A DNA stretch of 62,457 nucleotides from Rhodobacterales bacterium (GTDB taxonomy: Bacteria; Pseudomonadota; Alphaproteobacteria; Rhodobacterales; Rhodobacteraceae): assembly GCA_002747325.1 (NCBI GenBank), contig PDOZ01000036.1, positions 1 to 62,457 of the forward strand, read 5' to 3'. The notes under the pieces are model-generated. The model worked only from the letters and a program-made list of their open reading frames with translations, was not told the DNA's origin and did no database searches. Positions 15,444 to 23,625 of the stretch are shown one piece after another (position 1 is the first letter of the stretch; every line of letters begins with the position of its first letter). Both the position numbers and the translations under genes were made by a program.

Positions 15444-16838
15444 TTATCCCTCCTGCCACAGCCCCTGATCCTTGACCAACTGCATCCCCTCGTCCAGCGA
15501 CTTGCGGGCGCGGGCGACCAGTTCGTCGATCTCGGCCGGGGTGATGACCAGCGGCGGGGCGATGATCATCCGGTCGCCGACATGGCGCATCACGAGGTTA
15601 TTGGCAAAGCAGCGCTCGCGCACCAGATAACCAACCGTCCCGGCATCGGAGGCAAACGGCGCGCGGGTCGCCTTGTTCGGCGTCAGCGCCATCGTCGCCA
15701 TCAGGCCAAGACTGCGCGCTTCGCCGACCATCGGGTGATCCGCCAGCGACCCCCACTTTTCCGCCAGATGCGGCGCGGCCACGTCGCGCACATAATCAAC
15801 GATCTTTTCCTCTTCCATGATCCGCAGGTTTTCCAGCGCCACCGCACAGGCCACCGGATGCCCGGAATAGGTATAGCCGTGGTTGAACTCGGTGCCCGCC
15901 AGAACCGACGCCACCTCATCCGACACGATCGACGCGCCCAGCGGCACATAGCCCGAGGACAGCCCCTTGGCCACGGTCATGATATCCGGGCGGATATTCA
16001 GGGTCTGCGAGCCGAACCACTCGCCCGTGCGCCCGAAACCGCAAATCACCTCATCCGCGATCAGCAGGATGTCATACTTGTCGCAAATGCGCTGGATTTC
16101 CGGCCAATAGGTCTCCGGCGCGATGATCACCCCGCCCGCGCCCTGCACCGGCTCGGCGATGAAGGCCGCAACCTTGTCCTCGCCAAGCTCCAGAATTTTC
16201 GCCTCCAGCTGACGGGCGCGCTCAAGACCAAATTCCTCCGGGCTGAGATCACCGCCTTCTTCCCACCAATGCGGCTGGTCGATAAACTCGACGCCGGAGA
16301 TCGGCAGACCGCCCTGCCCGTGCATCCCCTTCATGCCGCCCAGCGAGGTGCCGCCGATGGTCGAGCCGTGATAGGCGTTCCAGCGCGAAATGAAGACCTG
16401 CTTTTCCGGCTGCCCCTTCTCGGCCCAATAGGTGCGCACCATGCGGATATTGGTGTCGTTGGCGTCCGAGCCGCCGGAAGAGAAGAACACGTTATTGAGA
16501 TCGCCCGGCGCCAGTTCCGCCAGCTTCTGCGCCAGCGCCACGGCGGGCACATGGGTCGTCTGGAAAAAGGTGTTATAGAAAGCCAGTTCGCGCATCTGCT
16601 TGGCCGCAACCTCCGCCAGCTCGTCGCGCCCATAGCCCAGATTGACACACCACAGCCCGGCCATACCGTCGAGAATTTCCTCGCCCTCGCTGTCCTTGAT
16701 CCAGACCCCCTTGGCCGAGGTAATCACCCGCGCGCCCTTCTGCGCCAGATCGGCGCCGTGGGTAAACGGGTGCATATGGTGGGCGGCGTCGAGCGCCTGT
16801 AACTCGGCGGTGGGCAGGTGGTTGGTGATGCGTTGCAT
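15444..16838 (-). CDS. Class III aminotransferase (putative polyamine/omega-amino acid:pyruvate)
   Basis: 464 residues of the PLP fold-type I class III family. The cofactor lysine is K291 (TVAKGLSSGYVP), the PLP-binding Asp is D262 (LLIADEVICGFGRTG), and SSGGSDANDTN and YHGSTIGG are further phosphate and substrate regions. The neighbouring polyamine transporter, regulator and glutamine-synthetase-like gene suggest it may deaminate putrescine or a related amine with pyruvate as acceptor; substrate is inferred. A TATGATCAAA site sits 35-44 bp upstream of the start. Confidence 0.85.
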   Translation of the reverse strand: MQRITNHLPTAELQALDAAHHMHPFTHGADLAQKGARVITSAKGVWIKDSEGEEILDGMAGLWCVNLGYGRDELAEVAAKQMRELAFYNTFFQTTHVPAVALAQKLAELAPGDLNNVFFSSGGSDANDTNIRMVRTYWAEKGQPEKQVFISRWNAYHGSTIGGTSLGGMKGMHGQGGLPISGVEFIDQPHWWEEGGDLSPEEFGLERARQLEAKILELGEDKVAAFIAEPVQGAGGVIIAPETYWPEIQRICDKYDILLIADEVICGFGRTGEWFGSQTLNIRPDIMTVAKGLSSGYVPLGASIVSDEVASVLAGTEFNHGYTYSGHPVACAVALENLRIMEEEKIVDYVRDVAAPHLAEKWGSLADHPMVGEARSLGLMATMALTPNKATRAPFASDAGTVGYLVRERCFANNLVMRHVGDRMIIAPPLVITPAEIDELVARARKSLDEGMQLVKDQGLWQEG

Positions 16839-16872
16839 GGGAAAACTCCAGTGAATAAGCCTTCCCGCAGAA

Positions 16873-16882
16873 TATGATCAAA
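16873..16882. promoter_or_regulatory. Operator-like site TATGATCAAA upstream of aminotransferase
   Basis: TATGATCAAA differs by one base from the palindrome TTTGATCAAA found upstream of potF (17715) and of the second aminotransferase (57834). Probable GntR/FCD regulator site; inference. Confidence 0.5.
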
Positions 16883-16926
16883 TTATGCCCTGTCAACGCA
16901 GAAGCGCGATCCGGCTCCGATCCGGC

Positions 16927-17586
16927 CTAAAGCGGCGCGGCGGCAAGGCTGGTGCGCACCTGCGCAATCCCCTGTTCAATGTCGCCGCGAATGGCCGAAG
17001 CCACCCCCTCCGCATCCCCCGCCCGCATCGCCGCCAGCGCCTCAAGGTGCATGTCCGGCAAATTCGCCGTGCCGTGGCGCCCCAGCACAACCCGAAGCGA
17101 CGGCCCCATGCGCAGCCAGAGCGTGTCAGAGAGGGCAAACAGCACCTCCGCCCCGGCGGCGCGATACAGCCCGGCGTGGAAGCGGTGGTTCTGGCGCAGA
17201 TAGCCGGACACATCCCCCTGCGCGATGGCCCGGTCGGTGGCGTCATTGGCCGCGGAAAGGGCAAAAATCGCCTCCGGGGTCAGGCGCGGCGTGGCCAGCC
17301 GGGCCAGATGCGGCTCAATCGCCAGCCGCGCATAGGAAATCTCGGCAAACACCCCCGCATCCATCTGCGGCACCTCAACCCGGCGATTGCCCTTAAAGGC
17401 CAGCGCGCCCTGCGTCGTCAGCCGCCGAATGGCCTCCCGCACCGGCGTCACGCCCAGCGCCATCTGCTCCACCAGCCCCTGAATGGTCACCGGCTGCCCC
17501 GGCGCCAGATCACCGTAGAGAATCATCTGCCGCAAGGCCCGGTGCGCCCGCTCATGGTCCGGCAATTTCTCCACCCGATGCTCCAT
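16927..17586 (-). CDS. GntR family regulator with FCD domain
   Basis: 219 residues. The N-terminal winged helix is HRALRQMILYGDLAPGQPVT ... GVTPVREAIRRLTTQGALAFKGNRRVEV, and the C-terminal ~140 residues are the helical FCD effector domain (ARLAIEPHLARLA, NHRFHAGLYRAAG, HLEALAAMRAGD). It lies between an aminotransferase and the polyamine ABC operon, divergent from the latter. It likely controls both in response to a polyamine catabolite; the palindrome TTTGATCAAA is the candidate operator. Confidence 0.88.
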   Translation of the reverse strand: MEHRVEKLPDHERAHRALRQMILYGDLAPGQPVTIQGLVEQMALGVTPVREAIRRLTTQGALAFKGNRRVEVPQMDAGVFAEISYARLAIEPHLARLATPRLTPEAIFALSAANDATDRAIAQGDVSGYLRQNHRFHAGLYRAAGAEVLFALSDTLWLRMGPSLRVVLGRHGTANLPDMHLEALAAMRAGDAEGVASAIRGDIEQGIAQVRTSLAAAPL

Positions 17587-17714
17587 CCGCCCCTTTCCCG
17601 ACCGCTTTCCCGCCGGTATTTGTCAACAATCCCATGCCCTAACGGCATGCACGCGCAATTTCCGTACCCTAACCAGCCAAAGAGCGTTTGACCACATCCG
17701 ACTTCACCGCTAAA

Positions 17715-17724
17715 TTTGATCAAA
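17715..17724. promoter_or_regulatory. Palindromic operator-like site TTTGATCAAA
   Basis: A perfect 10-bp palindrome in the intergenic region between the GntR gene and potF, 79 bp upstream of the potF start. The same 10-mer occurs at 57834-57843. Confidence 0.6.
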
Positions 17725-17802
17725 AATTACCGGCGACATCCGCCGAAACGAAAGCTGCCGGATGCAAAGGGCAAAAGGCGGCGTAAACATGGGAGCACCT
17801 AC

Positions 17803-18891
17803 ATGAAGAAATCAATCAGCTGGATTGCGCTTGCGCTTGCGATGGCCGCCGGAACGGCCAACGCCGCCGAAGAGGTCCGCGTCTATAACTGGTCCGACTA
17901 TATCGACGAAGAATTGCTGGCGAAATTTGAAGCTGAAACTGGCTATGACCTGATCTATGACGTGTTCGATTCGAACGAAGTGCTGGAAACCAAGCTGCTC
18001 GCGGGCGGTTCCGGCTATGACGTTGTGGTGCCGACCGCTTCCTTCATGGACCGTCAGATTCGCGCCGGTGTGTTCCAGACCCTCGACGTGTCGAAACTCC
18101 CCAACAAGGTGAATGTCTGGGACGCCATCGCCTCGCGCACGGCGCAGTTTGACCCCGATAACGCCTATTCCATCAACTATATGTGGGGCACGACCGGCAT
18201 CGGCGTCAACGTGAACAAGGTGCGCGAAGCGCTTGGCGAGGACGCGCCGATTGACAGCCTGTCGTTGATCTTCGACCCGGCGAACATGGAAAAGCTGGCC
18301 GAATGCGGTGTGCATTTCCTCGACGCGCCTGACGAGGTGGTCCCGGCGGTGCTGACCTATCTCGGCCTTGATCCGAACACGCATGACAAGGGCGAAATCC
18401 AGCAGGTTCAGACCGTGATGGACGCCGTGCGCCCCTATATCCGCAAGTTCCACTCCTCGGAATATATCGAGGCGCTGGCCAATGGCGAGATTTGCGTCGC
18501 CTTCGGCTGGTCCGGCGATGTGCTGCAAGCGCGTGACCGGGCGGCGGAAGCGGAAAACGGTGTCGAAATCGCCTATAACGCGCCGAAAGAGGGCGCGCTG
18601 ATGTGGTTCGACCAGCTGGCGATCCCGGCGGACGCGCCGAACCCGGAAGGCGCCCATGCGTTCGTCAACTTCATGCTGGACGCTCAGAACATGGCCGCCG
18701 CGTCGAACTATGTCTATTACGCCAACGGCAACTTCGCGAGCCAGGAATTCCTGGAACCGGACGTGATCAACGACCCGGCGATCTACCCGTCGGCGGAGGC
18801 AATGGAAAACCTCTACACCAAGGCGCCCTACCCGGCGAAGATCCAGCGCGTCGTGACCCGGCTCTGGACTGCCATCAAATCCGGCACCTGA
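17803..18891 (+). CDS. potF: Polyamine ABC transporter substrate-binding protein (PotF/SpuD-like)
   Basis: 362 residues. The start at 17803 gives a Sec signal (MKKSISWIALALAMAAGTANAA) with a GGGAG site; upstream in-frame sequence is basic and lacks a signal. The mature protein begins EEVRVYNWSDYIDEELLAKFEAETG, a hallmark of PotD/PotF periplasmic polyamine-binding proteins. FGWSGDVLQAR and DQLAIPADAPNPEGAHAFVNFML are further family regions. It should bind putrescine or spermidine for the ABC transporter encoded downstream. Confidence 0.88.
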   Translation: MKKSISWIALALAMAAGTANAAEEVRVYNWSDYIDEELLAKFEAETGYDLIYDVFDSNEVLETKLLAGGSGYDVVVPTASFMDRQIRAGVFQTLDVSKLPNKVNVWDAIASRTAQFDPDNAYSINYMWGTTGIGVNVNKVREALGEDAPIDSLSLIFDPANMEKLAECGVHFLDAPDEVVPAVLTYLGLDPNTHDKGEIQQVQTVMDAVRPYIRKFHSSEYIEALANGEICVAFGWSGDVLQARDRAAEAENGVEIAYNAPKEGALMWFDQLAIPADAPNPEGAHAFVNFMLDAQNMAAASNYVYYANGNFASQEFLEPDVINDPAIYPSAEAMENLYTKAPYPAKIQRVVTRLWTAIKSGT

Positions 18892-18900
18892 TTTGACCCC

Positions 18901-18933
18901 ACCCCGGCCGCCATGCGTGGCCGGGGTCTTTTT
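18901..18933 (+). terminator. Intra-operon terminator between potF and potA-type gene
   Basis: ACCCCGGCC (18901-18909) pairs with GGCCGGGGT (18919-18927), followed directly by CTTTTT. It lies 10 bp after the potF stop and 25 bp before the ATPase gene, so it probably attenuates transcription and gives excess binding protein over transporter subunits. Confidence 0.8.
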
Positions 18934-18957
18934 GCATTTAAATTCAACGAGGTGATG

Positions 18958-20118
18958 ATGACCGAAGCCGCGCACGCCCAGCCGACCCCCGATCCGAACG
19001 CCGTGTTCGAACCCTGGAACGACCCCGACGCCGTGCCGCTGATCCGCTTTGAGAATGTCACCAAGAAATACGGCGAATTTGTCGCCATTGACGACCTGAC
19101 GCTCGACATTTACGAGCGCGAATTTTTCGCCCTGCTCGGCCCGTCCGGCTGCGGCAAGACCACGCTGATGCGGATGCTCGCGGGGTTTGAAGAGGCAACG
19201 GCGGGGCGCATCACCATCGGCGGCGAGGACATGGCGGGTGTTGCCCCGAACCTGCGCCCGGTCAACATGATGTTTCAGAGTTACGCCCTGTTCCCGCACC
19301 TGTCGATCTGGGAAAACATTGCTTTTGGCCTCAAGCGCATGGGGATGAACAAGGAGCAGACCGCCGAGCGGGTCAAGGAAATGCTGCGCCTCACCCGGAT
19401 GGAGAAATTCGCCCGTCGCAAGCCGCATCAGGTTTCCGGCGGTCAGCGGCAGCGCGTGGCGCTGGCCCGCTCGCTGGCGCGGGCGCCGAAACTGTTGCTG
19501 CTCGACGAACCGCTGGGCGCGCTGGACAAGAAGCTGCGCGAAGAAACCCAGTTCGAGCTGATGGATATTCAGGAAACCACCGGCACCACCTTCGTCATCG
19601 TCACCCACGATCAGGAAGAGGCGATGACGGTGGCGTCCCGCGTGGCGGTGATGGACCACGGCATGATCCGGCAGGTCGATACCCCGGCGCGGATTTATGA
19701 AGCGCCAAACTCGGTCTATGTCGCGGATTTCATTGGCGATGTGAACATTCTCAAGGGCACCGCCTCCCCCTGCGAAGCGGGGCAGGTTTCCATCACTTAC
19801 GCCGAGAACGAACCGCCAATCACCGCCGAATGCGCCGAGGACATTGCCGCCGGCACCGAGGTGTCCTACGCCATCCGCCCGGAGAAAATCTCCGTTTCCC
19901 GCGAGCGCCCGACCGACCGGGCCAATGCGGTGCAGGGCGAGATCATCGACATCGGCTATCTCGGCAACATCTCGACCTACCATGTGCGCCTGAAAAACGG
20001 CCAGATGGTGAAAGCGGCAGTGACCAACGAGACCCGCATTTCGCGGCGTAACTTTACCTGGGAAGACGAGGTCTGGCTCGGCTGGCGCCATACCGCTGGC
20101 GTGGTGTTGCCGAAATGA
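18958..20118 (+). CDS. potG: Polyamine ABC transporter ATP-binding protein (PotA/PotG)
   Basis: 386 residues. Walker A is GPSGCGKTT, signature VSGGQRQR, Walker B LLLLDEPLGALD, switch VTHDQEEAMT. The last ~100 residues fit the TOBE/OB regulatory domain (SYAIRPEKISVSRERP ... YLGNISTYHVRLKNG). The second of two adjacent ATGs is chosen for better spacing from ACGAGG. It overlaps the next gene by 4 bp. Confidence 0.9.
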   Translation: MTEAAHAQPTPDPNAVFEPWNDPDAVPLIRFENVTKKYGEFVAIDDLTLDIYEREFFALLGPSGCGKTTLMRMLAGFEEATAGRITIGGEDMAGVAPNLRPVNMMFQSYALFPHLSIWENIAFGLKRMGMNKEQTAERVKEMLRLTRMEKFARRKPHQVSGGQRQRVALARSLARAPKLLLLDEPLGALDKKLREETQFELMDIQETTGTTFVIVTHDQEEAMTVASRVAVMDHGMIRQVDTPARIYEAPNSVYVADFIGDVNILKGTASPCEAGQVSITYAENEPPITAECAEDIAAGTEVSYAIRPEKISVSRERPTDRANAVQGEIIDIGYLGNISTYHVRLKNGQMVKAAVTNETRISRRNFTWEDEVWLGWRHTAGVVLPK

Positions 20119-21209
20119 GCGCCGCCGAGACCCCGAAAGCCGCCCGCGTCTGGGGGCTGAACGCCGTCCTGCTGGCGCTGACCGTTGCCCTTGCGGGCTT
20201 CGTGATCTTCTCCATCGGTGAGCGCTCCTTCTGGACCATCCTGCTTGTCGTGGCCGGGGGGATCGGCGCCTTCATGCTCGCCGTTTTCCTCAGCCCCGAG
20301 CGCACCCGCGACATGGCCCTCGGCAAGCTGGTCATTCAGGTGCCGTATATCTGGCTCTTCGTGCTGTTCTTCTGGCCCTTCCTCATCGTGCTGAAGATCT
20401 CGCTCTCCGACATGGCGCTGGCCATTCCGCCCTATACCCCGACCCTCGATTTCGCCGATGGCTGGATCACGGGGATCGTGCAATGGGCCCGCGAGCTGGA
20501 CATGGAGAATTACATCTTCCTGACCGAAGACAATCTCTACTGGAAAGCCTATCTCAGCTCGCTGAAAATCGCCCTGATTTCCACCACACTGACCCTTTTC
20601 GTCGCCTACCCGATCGCCTACGGCATGACCCGCGCGCCCGATGAATGGCGCCCGACCCTGCTGATGCTGATCATCCTGCCCTTCTGGACCTCGTTCCTGA
20701 TCCGGGTCTATTCGTGGAAAGCCATTCTGGCGCAGGAGGGGCTGCTGAACCAGTTCCTGCTCTTCACCGGCATCATCAACGAACCGCTGACCATTCTGGG
20801 CACCAACACCGCCGTTTATATCGGCATGGTCTACACCTACCTGCCCTTCATGGTGCTGCCGCTCTATTCGGCGCTGGAAAAGCTCGATGAAAGCCTGCTG
20901 GAAGCGGCGCGCGACCTTGGCTGTTCGCGCTTCAAGGCGTTCTGGCTGGTGACGATCCCGCTGTCGAAAGGCGGCATTATCGCGGGCTGTTTCCTCGTTT
21001 TCATCCCGGTGATGGGCGAGTTTGTCATCCCGGCGCTGCTGGGCGGATCGAAAACCCTGATGATCGGTAAAGTGCTGTGGGAAGAGTTCTTCTCCAACCG
21101 CGACTGGCCGGTGGCTTCCGCCGTGGCGGTCATTCTGCTCCTGATCCTGATCATCCCCATCGTGCTGTTTCAGCGCAACGAAGAGAAAGCACGGGAGGCG
21201 GAGAAATGA
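20115..21209 (+). CDS. potH: Polyamine ABC transporter permease (PotB/PotH)
   Basis: 364 residues, about 60 longer than usual because two additional hydrophobic segments precede the standard fold (AVLLALTVALAGFVIFSIG and WTILLVVAGGIGAFMLAVFL). The remaining six segments and the EAA loop (LLEAARDLGCSRFKAFWLVTIPLSKGG) are typical. It starts within the end of the ATPase gene and overlaps the next permease gene by 4 bp. Confidence 0.88.
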   Translation: MSAAETPKAARVWGLNAVLLALTVALAGFVIFSIGERSFWTILLVVAGGIGAFMLAVFLSPERTRDMALGKLVIQVPYIWLFVLFFWPFLIVLKISLSDMALAIPPYTPTLDFADGWITGIVQWARELDMENYIFLTEDNLYWKAYLSSLKIALISTTLTLFVAYPIAYGMTRAPDEWRPTLLMLIILPFWTSFLIRVYSWKAILAQEGLLNQFLLFTGIINEPLTILGTNTAVYIGMVYTYLPFMVLPLYSALEKLDESLLEAARDLGCSRFKAFWLVTIPLSKGGIIAGCFLVFIPVMGEFVIPALLGGSKTLMIGKVLWEEFFSNRDWPVASAVAVILLLILIIPIVLFQRNEEKAREAEK

Positions 21210-22018
21210 GAAAACTGAGCTGGTTCAACGCAACGTCGCTGACGCTGGGCTTTGCCTTCCTGTACCTGCCGATGATCATTCTGGTGATCTACTCGTTCAA
21301 CGCGGGCAAACTCGTCACCGTCTGGGCCGGGTTCTCGACCAAGTGGTATGGCGAATTGTTCCAGAACGAGGCCTTTCTCAATGCCGCCTGGGTCACGCTG
21401 CGGGTTGCGGTGATTTCCTCGACCCTCGCCGCCGTGCTGGGCACCATCGCCGCCTATACCCTGGTGCGCGGCGGGCGCTTCTTTGGGCGGCGCCTGTTTT
21501 CGGGCATGATCTATGCGCCGCTGGTGATGCCGGACGTGATCCTGGGCCTCTCCCTGCTCCTGCTCTTCATCTCGATGGGGCTGGACCGGGGCATGGTGAC
21601 CATCATCCTCGCACATACGACCTTCTCCATGGCCTATGTCGCGGTGGTAGTTTCGACCCGGCTGGCCAGCTTTGATCAGTCTCTTGAGGAAGCGGCGCGC
21701 GATCTGGGCTGCACCACGTTTCAGACCTTCCGCCTTGTCACCCTGCCGATCATCGCCCCCGCGGTGATTTCCGGCTGGTTGTTAGGCTTCACCCTGTCGC
21801 TCGACGACCTCGTGATTGCCTCCTTCACCTCCGGTCCCTCGGCCACCACCCTGCCGATCAAGATTTTCTCCGCCGTGCGACTTGGTGTCTCACCGGAGAT
21901 CAACGCCCTGTCCTCCATCCTGATCGGTCTGGTAACGGTTGGGGTGATCACCGCATCCCTTTCCTCCAAACGCGCCATCATGCGCCGGATGCGGGACGAA
22001 CAGAAAGCAGACCAATGA
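21206..22018 (+). CDS. potI: Polyamine ABC transporter permease (PotC/PotI)
   Basis: 270 residues from MRKLSWFNATSLTLGFAFLY, with an upstream GGGAGGCGGAG site; a longer frame into the previous gene is rejected. Six membrane segments and the EAA loop (LEEAARDLGCTTFQTFRLVTLPIIAPA) are present. It pairs with the upstream permease to form the channel and overlaps the glutamine-synthetase-like gene by 4 bp. Confidence 0.9.
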   Translation: MRKLSWFNATSLTLGFAFLYLPMIILVIYSFNAGKLVTVWAGFSTKWYGELFQNEAFLNAAWVTLRVAVISSTLAAVLGTIAAYTLVRGGRFFGRRLFSGMIYAPLVMPDVILGLSLLLLFISMGLDRGMVTIILAHTTFSMAYVAVVVSTRLASFDQSLEEAARDLGCTTFQTFRLVTLPIIAPAVISGWLLGFTLSLDDLVIASFTSGPSATTLPIKIFSAVRLGVSPEINALSSILIGLVTVGVITASLSSKRAIMRRMRDEQKADQ

Positions 22019-23370
22019 GCGACTTTATCACCGAATATCAGACCTATTGCGACACGCATGGACGCCCGGACCGGGTTGAGCTGATGCTGGCGGATATGTC
22101 CGGCATCTTGCGCGGCAAATGGCTTCCGGGCGAGGATGAAGAGAAGCTGGCAGAAGGCTCGGTGCGCCTGCCGCAATCGACCTATGCGCCCAATATCCTC
22201 GGGGCGGAAGTGCCGGAAACCGGGCTGGGCATCGTGATCGGCGACCCGGACGGGCGGCTCTATCCGGTGGCTGGTTCGCTCAAGCCGGTGCCGTGGCAGA
22301 AAACGGGGAGCGGGCATGTCGCGCAGGTTCTGGTGGAAATGCACGACGAGAAAGGCGAGTTGTTCGACCTTTCGGCGCGCGGCAAACTCGCCGCCATGGT
22401 GGCCCGGTTCGCCGAGCGCGGCTGGAAGCCGGTTGTGGCGACGGAGCTGGAATTTTACCTGCACCTGCCGCGCGACGAGGACGACGACGCGCCGACCCCG
22501 CCGCCGCGTTCGCCGGATGCGCAGAATTACGACCTTGAGGTGCTGGAACGCGCCCAGCCGGTGCTGGACGACATCCTCGCCGCCGCCCGCGCGCAGAACC
22601 TCGCGCCCGACACGCTGATCGCGGAATACGGGCCGGGGCAGTTCGAGATCAATTTTCACCATACCGACGACGTGATGGAAGCCGCCGATGCGGCCCTGAC
22701 CTTCCGGCGGCTGGTGCGCGGGGTGGCCCGCACCCACGGGCTGCGCGCCACCTTCATGGCCAAACCCTATACCGACCACCCCGGCAACGGCATGCACGCA
22801 CATATTTCCGTGGTCGATGAGAACGGGCAGAACATCTTTGACGATGGTTCCGGCGCCTTGTCCGACCGGCTGAAACAGGCCGTCGCCGGGACGCTGGCGA
22901 CGATGGAAGACATGCAGGCCATCTTCGCGCCGCACATGAATTCCTACCGCCGGTTTCAGGCCGCCAGCTTCGCCCCCTCCGCCCCCGACTGGGGCTATGA
23001 CAACCGCGCCGCCGGGGTGCGCCTGCCGGACGTTTCGGGGCCGGGCGCGCGGCTCGAACACCGGATTTGCGGCGCCGATGTGAACCCGCATCTGGCCCTG
23101 ACCGCCATTCTGGGCGGTATGCTCTACGGGCTGGATACTCCCGACCTGCCGCTGCCCAAGCCGCTCGACGATGCGGATGCAACGCCCGCCGATCCGCTGA
23201 CCGCCGACTGGCTCGCCGCGGTGGACCGCTTCGCGACCTCGGAACTGGCCGCCGACCTGTTTGGCCTCCGCTACCGCGACATCTTCACCGCCGTGAAACG
23301 CGATGAAATCGCTCAACTGACGACGGAAATTTCACAGGTCGAATACCGCACCTATCTCGGGCGGTTGTAG
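22015..23370 (+). CDS. Glutamine synthetase family protein, probable gamma-glutamylpolyamine synthetase
   Basis: 451 residues of the GS fold. Motifs visible are ELEFYLH, EYGPGQFEINFHH, KPYTDHPGNGMHAHISV and NSYRRFQ. True GlnA features such as the adenylylation tyrosine context are not obvious, and translational coupling to a polyamine transporter argues for a PuuA-type enzyme that glutamylates putrescine or another amine after import. The precise amine is unknown. Confidence 0.8.
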   Translation: MSDFITEYQTYCDTHGRPDRVELMLADMSGILRGKWLPGEDEEKLAEGSVRLPQSTYAPNILGAEVPETGLGIVIGDPDGRLYPVAGSLKPVPWQKTGSGHVAQVLVEMHDEKGELFDLSARGKLAAMVARFAERGWKPVVATELEFYLHLPRDEDDDAPTPPPRSPDAQNYDLEVLERAQPVLDDILAAARAQNLAPDTLIAEYGPGQFEINFHHTDDVMEAADAALTFRRLVRGVARTHGLRATFMAKPYTDHPGNGMHAHISVVDENGQNIFDDGSGALSDRLKQAVAGTLATMEDMQAIFAPHMNSYRRFQAASFAPSAPDWGYDNRAAGVRLPDVSGPGARLEHRICGADVNPHLALTAILGGMLYGLDTPDLPLPKPLDDADATPADPLTADWLAAVDRFATSELAADLFGLRYRDIFTAVKRDEIAQLTTEISQVEYRTYLGRL

Positions 23371-23443
23371 GCTTGCCGACACTATTGTCGAACGGTTGTT
23401 TATCCGTTTTCGGAGAAATCACACGTGAGGGACATTGCTCAAA

Positions 23444-23536
23444 GGGCAGCGCCCGGCCGCACGGGTGGGCGAGAAGCGCCCGCGCGTCAAACCGGAGGTT
23501 TGCCTTCGGCAAAACAGGGGCGGTCGGGCGCTGCCC
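23444..23536. repeat. GC-rich nested inverted repeat element
   Basis: GGGCAGCGCCCGGCCG (23444-23459) pairs with CGGTCGGGCGCTGCCC (23521-23536) with one mismatch. Inside, CAAACC/GGTTTG and GGGCG/CGCCC can form smaller hairpins. The element lies in the non-coding space between convergent genes and looks like a REP/MITE-type structured repeat. Confidence 0.5.
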
Positions 23537-23552
23537 GGCGGTGCCGCCGGGC
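23530..23552 (+). repeat. 23-bp palindromic repeat, left copy
   Basis: Contains the 20-mer GCCCGGCGGTGCCGCCGGGC preceded by GCT-type flank. The same 23 bp occurs in opposite orientation at 25294-25316, so the two copies flank the 5'-nucleotidase gene. Confidence 0.65.
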
Positions 23553-23577
23553 AATTAAATCATTCCCCCAAAATCCC

Positions 23578-23609
23578 AAAGGGGCCGCAGCGACGCGGCC
23601 CCTTTCTTT
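23578..23609. terminator. Terminator between convergent genes
   Basis: AAAGGGGCCGC (23578-23588) pairs with GCGGCCCCTTT (23595-23605), followed by CTTT on the plus strand. It lies between the end of the polyamine operon and the end of the leftward 5'-nucleotidase gene and could serve both. Confidence 0.75.
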
Positions 23610-23625
23610 ATAGCACTTCAACGCC

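Noticed and set aside
15378..16802. 474-codon open frame antisense to the aminotransferase
   Set aside because: Arg/His-rich shadow of a gene with intact PLP motifs on the other strand.
17812..20091. 759-codon open frame antisense to potF/potG
   Set aside because: Low-complexity His/Arg/Val composition typical of GC-rich antisense frames; the plus strand carries clear ABC transporter genes.
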